A stretch of DNA of 64,000 nt, taken from contig OZ025681.1 of assembly GCA_964019335.1 (NCBI GenBank), positions 434,001-498,000 on the forward strand, in the 5' to 3' direction. The DNA is from Diplonema japonicum (Eukaryota > Euglenozoa > Diplonemea > Diplonemida > Diplonemidae). The position numbers and the translations under genes were made by a program. How positions within the stretch are numbered: the first letter of the stretch is position 1; every line of letters begins with the position of its first letter. Below the pieces are notes generated by a model. That model saw only the letters and a program-made list of their open reading frames with translations. It was not told the origin of the DNA and did no database searches. Of the stretch, positions 50,318 through 58,522 are shown piece by piece.

Positions 50318-51616
50318 TCAACGTTTACAAAGCATCTCAGACCTTCGCCGAATCAGTTCAGCTTGGGACACCTTGCGGTCAGGGGTTAAATTGTAAACAT
50401 CTCTATGGGTAGGAGAGGCGCCAAACGAGACGAACAGCTCGCGAACTTTTACCTTCTTGCAGAACATAGGTGTCTGGTTGTAGATGTTGACAGCATTGAC
50501 GTCAGCACCGAGCTCCACGAGTGCCTTGATGGTGTCAGGGTCTGTCTGGTGGTGAAGTGGGGTGTTTCCTTCCTTGTCTCTTACGTTGATTGCATCACCG
50601 CACTCACGTGCAATGTGGGCTCCATCTGAGGCGACGGTCATGTGCAGTGCTGTTCTGCCGTCCTCGTCTCGAATCATGTAGTCGGCATGTGCCGTCAAAA
50701 GTGCCTTGGCAGCTTCCCTGTTCCGTTGCACTGCAAGGTGGAGAGGAGTCTGCCCCCTTTCATCTTGCGCATCGACGTCCGCACCCTTTGAAACAAGAAG
50801 CGCAACAATGTCGTCTGCCTTCGCATAATGCAAAGAGGTGCGTCCCTCTGTGTCCTTTGCATTAACGCACGCACCGTGCTGAATAAGCTTCTCTGTTCGT
50901 GGAAAGGACCAGACAGCAAAGTGCAGTGGCGTCTTCCCTGCCCCGTCAGCCATACCAATCTCCGCTTTGTGTTTCATCAGCATGTCAATAACTTTAAGTT
51001 GCGTGTCAAACACTTCTGCCCGCATCGTTCCGGAATTCACAGCGTTGTGCAGTGGGGCAGCTCCGTTTTCGTCAGGGAAGTTCACGAGCTCCGGGTGAAG
51101 AGCAGACAGGTACTCGATGATGTCTACAAATCCTAGAAGCGCGGCGTGGTGCAGCAGCGTGCAACCCTTCGCGTCGCATTCTTTCAAGCTGAACCCCATG
51201 TCGTGGAGTACTTTGACTGCCGGGAGGCTTCTTCTGAATACTGCATGTTTTGTGATATGAAACCAATAAGGAGGGGGCGCATGAACATCAAACCCAGCCT
51301 CCTTCATCAGCCAGAGGTACTCGCTCAAACCCTTATCGATGCATGATCGCATCCCGGTGTACGTGAGCTGGATGCCTTTTTTCTGAAGCATTTGGGTCCG
51401 GAACTCTTCCTTCATCCTCACCTGCACACCTTCAGGAAGGTACGCCGCCACTTCGTCCTCATCGCTCACGTCCTCCATGTGAAGGACCTCGATGCTCTCT
51501 TGCTCGATGCCAAGCTGTTCTGCCACTTTGTGCTTCAGCCCAGCAAGGGTCTCGTGCTCCCCAACTGTCACCTCCACGTGCTGCGACAACGTCGTGATAT
51601 GCACAGACACATCCAT
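50318..51616 (-). CDS. Ubiquitin-like plus ankyrin-repeat protein, copy 3
   Basis: 432 residues from MDVSVHITTLSQHVEV. The ubiquitin-like domain keeps VEVTVGEHETLAGLKHKVAE and VLHMEDV, with more substitutions than copies 1 and 2. About seven ankyrin repeats follow (TLLHHAALLGFVDIIEYL, TPLHFAVWSFPRTEKLIQ, TPLHLAVQRNREAAKALL and so on), then the tail YNLTPDRKVSQAELIRRR. It is the most diverged intact member. It lies head-to-tail with copies 1 and 2 on the same strand; an acceptor-like AATTAAG lies in the 40 nt upstream of the ATG. Confidence 0.8.
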   Translation of the reverse strand: MDVSVHITTLSQHVEVTVGEHETLAGLKHKVAEQLGIEQESIEVLHMEDVSDEDEVAAYLPEGVQVRMKEEFRTQMLQKKGIQLTYTGMRSCIDKGLSEYLWLMKEAGFDVHAPPPYWFHITKHAVFRRSLPAVKVLHDMGFSLKECDAKGCTLLHHAALLGFVDIIEYLSALHPELVNFPDENGAAPLHNAVNSGTMRAEVFDTQLKVIDMLMKHKAEIGMADGAGKTPLHFAVWSFPRTEKLIQHGACVNAKDTEGRTSLHYAKADDIVALLVSKGADVDAQDERGQTPLHLAVQRNREAAKALLTAHADYMIRDEDGRTALHMTVASDGAHIARECGDAINVRDKEGNTPLHHQTDPDTIKALVELGADVNAVNIYNQTPMFCKKVKVRELFVSFGASPTHRDVYNLTPDRKVSQAELIRRRSEMLCKR

Positions 51617-51876
51617 TTTTATATTTTCCTTTGGGGTTTCTTAATTGGTTAGGATGCGAACGCGGAAGGAAAAAGGTGTGGCAAAGACTGTTTTTATCCG
51701 AGCAGAGATGGGAAAGGTACCACGGAGAAATACTAATCTAACAAGAACCTCCGATACCTTCGCCAATAAAGCTACCTGCCGGGCCCGTTTGGGGTCGTTC
51801 CTTCCTTGACTCTCAACCTAGCTTGCGTCACTTTTAAATGGGCCAGCCTAGAGAAAGCGGGAAGTTGCTTTCGACA

Positions 51877-54363
51877 TCACGGTTTCGACCGCAAGGTTTC
51901 AACAAGATACTTAACTGTCTCGAGGTGGCCGTTCTGTGCAGCTAGATGAACTGGTTTCAAACCGTCGTTGCTTTTGGCATCTGCGTCGTGATCGCGAGCT
52001 TCAACAAGATATTTAACTGTCTCGAGGTGGCCTTTTGATGCCGCTTGATGAACCGGTGTCCGACCGTGGTTGCTTTTGACACCTGCGTCGTGACCGCAAG
52101 TTTCAACGAGATATTTAACTGTCTCGAGGTGGCCGTTCTGTGCAGCTAGATGAACCGGTGTCCAACCGCGGTTGCTTTTGACACTTGCTTCTATACCGTG
52201 AGTTTCAACAAGATATTTAATTGTCTCGAGGTGGCCGTTAAATGCTGCTAGATGAAAGGGTTTCAAACCGTCGTTGCTTGTGACACCTGCTTCTATACCG
52301 CGAGCTTCAACAAGATATTTAACTGTCTCGAGGTGGCCGTTAAATGCTGCTTGATGAACCGGTGTCCGACCGTTGTTGCCTTTGGCACCGGCTTCTAAAC
52401 CGCAAGTTTCAACAAGATATTTAACTGTCATGAGGTTTCCATTCTCTGCTGCTTGATGAACTGGTGTCCAACCGTCGTTGCTTTTGACATCTGCGTCGTG
52501 ACCGCGAGTTTCAACAAGATACTTAACTGTCTCGAGGTGGCCTTTTAATGCCGCTTGATGAACCGGTGTCCGACCGTGGTTGTTTTTTACATCTGCGTCG
52601 TGACCGCGAGTTTCAACAAGATATTTAACTATCTCGAGGTGGCCGTTCTGTGCTGCTTGATGAACCGGTGTCCAACCGTCGTTACTTTTGACACCTGCGT
52701 CGTGACCGCGAGCTTCAACAAGATATTTAATTGTCTCGAGGTGGCCCTTCTGTGCAGCTAGATGAATCGATGTCCGACCATCGTTGCTTATGACACCTGC
52801 GTCGTGACCACGAATTTCAGCGAGATATTTAACTGTCTCGAGGTGGCCGTTAAATGCTGCTTGATGAATCGGTGTCCGACCGTTGTTGCTTATGACACCG
52901 GCGTCAATACCGCGAGCTTCTACAAGATATTTAACTGTCTCAAGGTTTCCATTCTCTGCTGCTTGGTGGACAGGTGTCCAACCGTCGTTGCTTTTGACAC
53001 CAGGATCCTGGTCGCAAGAACAGACGAGAGCAGCCACAACCTCGACACAGTTGTTTTCGCGAGCTGCATAGTGCAGAGCTGTGAAACCATCGCTGTCTGC
53101 TGCACCAGGGTCGATACCCTGCTCCAGAACAAGATGCCTCATCTCCTTAAGGTCACCTTTTGAAACAGCGCTGACAACGGCAAGCCTCCCCTCCTCTTTT
53201 GTGAGCGTGTTGTGCATGTTGGTCCTGCCACTGGTGGTGGTTGGAAGCGGTGCTTCAAACACGACACGGACCCGTCCCTTGTCCTCGAACACGATGTCCC
53301 CGTCGTCCTCCTCCACGAATTCCCCGAAGCTTTTGTCAAAGACTTCTAACCTGCGCACCCTGAGGTGCTCCTGCCCCCCAGAAGAGAAGGCCTTTGCTGC
53401 CGCCACCCGAACCTCCTCCGCTCCTGCTCCCACAGCCACACAGAGCTTCCTTTTCCTCTCTTCTCCACCAACACTCCCAATCGCAAGAAGAACCATTCCA
53501 GTCGGCTGAAGAACAACCCCAAGCGGTCCCGTCTGCAGCATCTCCGGTGCACTGGGACGTTCCAAAGGGTCGGTGGAGAGGAGGCGGAACACAACCCCAC
53601 GGAGGGCAGGGGGGAGGTGGGTCTGAAGCTTCCCCATCACAAGCTCCCGGTCAAGATGCAGGTACTTCAGAAAGAGATCCCTCAGGTCTTCTTGGAGCAC
53701 CACGTTACACACAGTCACCCCGAGGGCCCACATGTCTACTTTGTTGGTGTAGCCGTCCTTTCCGTTGAAGAAGTCGGGTGCCATGTAAGCTGGTGTGCCT
53801 GCAATGGAGCTCGCTACCCCACCGGACACCTCCTTCGACAGTCCCAGATCTGCCAGAATGAACTCTGCCTCCCCCCCCCGGTCAACGACACTGGCCGCAG
53901 ACAGAGGTCCCTTCCCCGACACCATGATGTTTTGGGGTTTCACGTCCCTGTGGATGAAGCCCTCACCGTGAATGTACTGAAGAACCCCTCCTATCTCCCG
54001 CAAGAGCCTGTCCGCCCTCTCCGGAGTGAGGGATCCCTCCTTTTGGACGCATGAGTAGAGGTCCCCTTTTCCGTACAGGGGCATCACGATGTGAACCCGC
54101 CACACCTTCTCAAGGGATTCCTTTGCCAGCTGCTTTGTCGTCTCGTAGAAGTCAAGGCAGGGAACCAGGTTCTTGTGCTTCAGCTTCAGCATGTGCCGCA
54201 CCTCCTCCACGTTCTTCCTGTGCACCTTTTCTGTGAGCTCCTTCAACACCTTCATGGCAAAGATACCTCCATCCACCCTCCTCACCGCCTTGTACACCGA
54301 CCCCTGTCCGCCGGACCCGAGGTACTCCCCTTGCTCGTACTTCTGAAGTATCGATGGATCCAT
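51877..54363 (-). CDS. Protein kinase with C-terminal ankyrin repeats
   Basis: 828 residues. The kinase domain (about 10-290) has the glycine loop LGSGGQGSVYKAV, VAIK-type Lys in FAMKVLKE, catalytic loop FIHRDVKPQNIMV, activation segment ADLGLSKEV (DLG in place of DFG) and GTPAYMAPD (APD in place of APE), then DMWALGVTV. The main catalytic residues (Lys, Asp of HRD, Asp of DLG, Asn) are present, so activity is likely. After a linker come 13 ankyrin repeats (about 390-828). The last 11 are nearly identical 34-residue units of the form GRTPVHQAAxNGHLETVKYL. The repeats end three residues before the stop. Likely a Ser/Thr kinase targeted by its repeats; substrate unknown. Confidence 0.88.
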   Translation of the reverse strand: MDPSILQKYEQGEYLGSGGQGSVYKAVRRVDGGIFAMKVLKELTEKVHRKNVEEVRHMLKLKHKNLVPCLDFYETTKQLAKESLEKVWRVHIVMPLYGKGDLYSCVQKEGSLTPERADRLLREIGGVLQYIHGEGFIHRDVKPQNIMVSGKGPLSAASVVDRGGEAEFILADLGLSKEVSGGVASSIAGTPAYMAPDFFNGKDGYTNKVDMWALGVTVCNVVLQEDLRDLFLKYLHLDRELVMGKLQTHLPPALRGVVFRLLSTDPLERPSAPEMLQTGPLGVVLQPTGMVLLAIGSVGGEERKRKLCVAVGAGAEEVRVAAAKAFSSGGQEHLRVRRLEVFDKSFGEFVEEDDGDIVFEDKGRVRVVFEAPLPTTTSGRTNMHNTLTKEEGRLAVVSAVSKGDLKEMRHLVLEQGIDPGAADSDGFTALHYAARENNCVEVVAALVCSCDQDPGVKSNDGWTPVHQAAENGNLETVKYLVEARGIDAGVISNNGRTPIHQAAFNGHLETVKYLAEIRGHDAGVISNDGRTSIHLAAQKGHLETIKYLVEARGHDAGVKSNDGWTPVHQAAQNGHLEIVKYLVETRGHDADVKNNHGRTPVHQAALKGHLETVKYLVETRGHDADVKSNDGWTPVHQAAENGNLMTVKYLVETCGLEAGAKGNNGRTPVHQAAFNGHLETVKYLVEARGIEAGVTSNDGLKPFHLAAFNGHLETIKYLVETHGIEASVKSNRGWTPVHLAAQNGHLETVKYLVETCGHDAGVKSNHGRTPVHQAASKGHLETVKYLVEARDHDADAKSNDGLKPVHLAAQNGHLETVKYLVETLRSKP
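51895..53010. repeat. 102-bp tandem repeat array encoding ankyrin units
   Basis: About eleven in-frame 102-bp units, highly similar to each other (for example TTTCAACAAGATATTTAACT recurs with few changes). Unit variation alternates a few residue choices (HQAA/HLAA, RGHDAG/RGIEAG), which suggests unequal exchange within the array. Confidence 0.85.
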
Positions 54364-54392
54364 ACTTTGTTGTTGTTGTTGTTGTTGTGCAA

Positions 54393-54450
54393 CTGAAGTG
54401 ATTAAGAATGGGGGGAAATAAAAAGAAGCACAAACAATGCATGTATAAAG
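54393..54450 (-). promoter_or_regulatory. Splice acceptor upstream of the kinase-ankyrin gene
   Basis: The minus strand reads CTTCTTTTTATTTCCCCCC..., then AATCACTTCAG at 54393-54395, followed by a (CAA)n leader to the ATG. Confidence 0.6.
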
Positions 54451-54468
54451 AAAGATTTTTAGTCACAT

Positions 54469-54625
54469 CCTAACTCTTCATCTTTTATCCTCACCTGCAC
54501 ACCTTCAGGAAGGTACCCCGCCACCTCGTCCCCATCATTCACGTCCTCCATGTGAAGGACCTCGATGCCACCTTGTGCTTCAGCAAGGGTCTCGTGCTCC
54601 CCAACTGTCACCTCACATCTATTTT
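54469..54625 (-). pseudogene. Scrap of a ubiquitin-like/ankyrin gene
   Basis: About 155 bp almost identical to 47437-47640 (ubiquitin-like domain of copy 1), but with three internal deletions, including about 36 bp over the middle of the domain and the start region. No frame survives. Its high identity means it arose recently. It marks the outer edge of the ankyrin cluster. Confidence 0.85.
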
Positions 54626-56118
54626 CCCCCCCTACCTTTTTCTTTTGCTTTATTCTTTTTCACGTTTTTTGAACGATTTTGAAATTAAAAAAAAAACAGG
54701 ACTTCTGAAATTTTAAAGAAATGGCAGGGGGGGGGGGGGGGGGGGGGGGGGGAGGGTCAAAATGCGACCCTGATCGCATATTGGTACCCCTTTGAAATGA
54801 AAAATGGGATTCTTTCTTTTTTTCTTCCTCTCCTTGAAAGCTTGCAAAATATGTACCTTGACGTATCTTATGTAAAAGAGCTGATAGAGAAAAACATACG
54901 GGCATGGGGAGAGGGAGAGAATAAAGAAAAAGGTCAGATGAAGAAGCAGAAAAAAAACAAAGGAAAAACAATATTTTTATGGGTCCAAATGAGTCTAGAA
55001 AAGATGAGAAATAAAAAAACTTTTCATTTTTTCTTCTTCTTCGCATGTCTTCTTAAAGGAAGGGAAAGGAGAGGGGGGGTTGTTCTTCTTAAAGAAAAAT
55101 GCAAAAGAAAAAAATAAAAGAAAACTGTACATAACGCCAAAAATTGCCAGTGTGTAGGTTTAACTTTTTTTTTTTTTCCTTCCCTTCTTTGTTTGTGTTA
55201 CAGAAACTAGAGGGGGGGAGGGGGAGTGAGGAGAGGTACCTTCATTATACTCATTCTTATCTCTCCCCATTTTTGCATACTTGTAACGCAGAATCAGCCG
55301 AAAATATTCTGAATCATAAGAACATGAGGCCAAAAAGGCCAATCTTATTCTTTGATAAGTTAGAATAAAAAAGAATCTTTCCGCCAACCGGTGCCAACCC
55401 GAGCAGGTTAAAAAATCAATGAGAAGTTTGCAACCCTGGCTTTCATTTACAGCACTCAATTTGATTGGCTTTTTTTTTTTTTTTTTTTTGTTATGTAAAG
55501 CGGGAGATATGGATAAACCCTACACGGATTTTCTGAATCTTTTTTTTTTTTATTCCAATAACTTTTAGCCTTTTTTTGGGGGCTAAACCAAAACAAAAAA
55601 AAAAAAATATAAAAAAATAAACAAATAAATAGAACCCCTATTTATTCAGCTCTAAAATGCGGGTTTGAAGGATTATAATACCAAATGAGACGCACAAAAA
55701 AAAAAAATAAATAAAAAGTGCTTTCAAACCGAGAAATTACGTTGTGTTTGAAAAAAAAAAAAAAAAAATGCAATTTATTCTTTTTTATTTTATTTTGAAC
55801 TAATGTGCCACAGTAGTGAGAAAGAATGCAATGGCGGTAGTTAAGCTCCAAAGTAGTAGCCAACAAGAGAGCGGAGCCCTCTTCGAGGAAAAGAAATTGT
55901 TTAAAAAAACAAGAGATGCTACTACTGGTCAAAAAGGAAGAAGGAAAAAAAAGAGAGTAAGAGAGAAAGCCTGAACAGGCTGGTGTCGTGTTTTTCCTCT
56001 TTTTTTTTCTCCTCTTCATTCGCAGGGATTTGTGAGGTGCAGTACTAGCGGGGGGGGGTTACCGCACTCACATGCAGCTCATCTTACTGTGAAATAAGCA
56101 AATGCTTTTTTTTTTCTT

Positions 56119-56152
<34 letters not shown>
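54626..56152. other. Intergenic low-complexity DNA, no gene seen
   Basis: Includes a 26-base G run (54727-54752), A/T tracts and polypurine blocks. Open frames are short and compositionally biased. Confidence 0.55.
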
Positions 56153-56156
56153 TTAA

Positions 56157-57208
56157 CCATTAAACCCACATGTCATATATATATGACATAAAAAAAAAAA
56201 AGAAAAAATCTATAGGCCTTTTGGTCAAATTATGACCTTTCTTTCACTTTTCTGACGCCATTGCGCGATTTTTTCCACTTTGTTTGGCTAAATGCTGCCC
56301 TTTTTCAGCATTATTTTAAGAATTTGAGAGGTCGAAAATCCGGGGAAAAATGATTTGAGAATGAAGAATACTCGACTGGAGCAGAGGGCTGGTCGTGAGT
56401 GATGAAGAATGCAAAGAAATGTCAGAAAATAGTTAAATTGGCAAGCAGCATGAAGCAAATGGCAAAGGGTGAAGTAAAAAAAAAAATTCAATTAGGAAAC
56501 CATGGCTAGGACCCCTATTTCTAGAGGGATTGACTTCTTTTAAGGGTGATTTTACCCCCCCTTTTTTTTCTAGGTTTTAGGTTCTATGTCAATTTCACCC
56601 ATAGAATGTTGCAGAAAAAATTTTCTGGACTTTTTACACTGCAGAATTGGGTTAAAAAGGTTAAATCTACCTATTTTTCATAGTTTTTGGCCAATGTATT
56701 AAGGGGAATCTTTGGGTAAAAAAACAGCAAAATCAGCCTTGGTAAGGGCTCTACCAGAGGGAAAAAAATTTTTTTTTCCAAAAAAATAAAAAAATCTCTA
56801 TTTTGAGCAGTGATGGGTGGGGGTGCCTTGGCTGAGTTGTTGTGTGGTGTTATTGTCTTCTTCTTCTGTGTTTTGCACTGTGTCCTTAATGCCCCCACTG
56901 GCCAGAGAGGTGTGAAACGCAAGCTAAATCTGGGCTAGAATAGTGTTACAAGGGGTTTTTAGTGCATTTTATTATTATTTATTTTGCACTTTTTCTACTC
57001 CTCTTCCCCCCCCTACCAAAAAGGGTGTTGGGTCAAAAATCATAAGTTCAAAAGCCAGTTCAGGGGAACCCTGATACCTGAATGTCTCCAGAGGTCATTT
57101 CTCCATAAAAAGAACACTTTGTATGGTTAAATGCTGCCATTTTTTTGAATTTTTTGGAATCGCCTTAAAAATGGGCTTTTTTCGGTTTTTTGCCTGTGGG
57201 CTTAATGG
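56157..57208. mobile_element. Non-autonomous TTAA-flanked element (piggyBac-like MITE)
   Basis: The terminal inverted repeats are CCATTAAACCCACA (from 56157) and TGTGGGCTTAATGG (to 57208). Both are flanked by TTAA (56153-56156 and 57209-57212). A palindrome GTCATATATATATGAC lies just inside the left end, in the same place as the palindrome in the piggyBac copy at 14.5 kb. TAAATGCTGCC occurs near both ends here (56290, 57128) and once in the piggyBac copy (14669). No coding capacity in about 1050 bp. Confidence 0.75.
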
Positions 57209-57212
57209 TTAA

Positions 57213-58522
57213 ATACGAAAAAACATAAAAAGAAAAAAGTGGCTTTTGCGTATCTGTGGTTATGGGGGAGGGGGGGGAAGAGAAAAAAAAATATGAGTAA
57301 ACGGAAGTCTATTGTGAGACGGCCCCTGTTCTCATTTTCTACCTGCAAAAAAAAAAAAACTAGTTTGGCGCTTCATTTGTTTGTGCGCACGAGCGGGATT
57401 TTACCTAATAAAATAGCTCATTACGCTGCCATCAACTAGTTTTTAGTCTCGACAATAATATTGTTAAAACAAAAAATACTAAAGAAAAAAAAAAAAAAAA
57501 TAGAGTACCTGATTTTTACGAAGAATGTTTTTGCCGCAAAAAAAAATAAGGCTAAATTTTCTCGGGAAAGGGAATTCCGTATGCGAAAATGGCTCAAGAG
57601 TAAAAATCAGATACTTTTACATTACAGCACGTTGTCAAGCTAAATTTAAAACTCTGCAGAATCTCCCTCATGTAACTTTTACATTCAGAATTTCTTTGCA
57701 CATTTATTGTCGAAGTTTTAAAGAGCCGGTTGATTTGTTGTTTGTGCACAGCCCGTGGTTAACCTGTAGAAGGATAAGCCCAACATATTGTTTTTCTTGT
57801 TTTGCAAAAAAAAAGAGAAAAAAAAAGAAAAAAAAAATAATGTCAAAGAAAAGTAGAGGGTGGGTGAGGGGATCTTCTTGTAGAACTCCCCCCCATTCTC
57901 TATTGCATGGTTTAGAACCAAAATACACTCTTATTCCCCCTAAGGCCGCCACAAAAAAAAAAAAAAAAAAAAAAATAAATAAAGAGGTAAAAGGAAATCC
58001 CTGATCTGGGACGTCCTGTCTTGTTCTTCTACCTGCCCCTTTCTCCCTTCAGCGGCTTCGGTCTTTCCTTTTTTTAAAAAAAAAAAAAAAGAGGTCCCAA
58101 TCCACTACTGGAAGGCGGGCCATCTTATTTTACGATTTCTTTTGTGAGACATACATCCCACTGTTGAACAGGGGACAAAGGGAGGAAGAAGAAAAAAAAG
58201 GAACAGACAAAAAAAAAAGGTGTGGGAACAGGGAAAGGGGGGGGGGGAGAGAGAGTGAAATAACTAAGCCGACCAAATGTTTAAATCAAGCTTGCCGCCT
58301 TTCCCCCCCTTTTTTTTTCCTCTCTCTCTCCCTTTATTTTTTAAAAATAATTTATTTTTATTTTATTTCATTGGAGAGGAGAAGGAAAAAAAAAAGGGGG
58401 GGGGAAAAAAAGACAAGGGATTGACAAATGGGCTATGATTTTCTTTTTTTTTTTTTTGACCATAAAATGATAGGGAGCGTCCTCCCAAAAGAGGGGGACT
58501 TTTTTTTTTTTTTTTTTTCCCC
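57213..58522. other. Intergenic region with R1 and R2 repeat copies
   Basis: An R2-like copy at about 57292-57350, a shortened R1 copy at about 57722-57808 and a diverged R2 at about 57984-58037, among A/T homopolymers. No gene seen. Confidence 0.5.
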
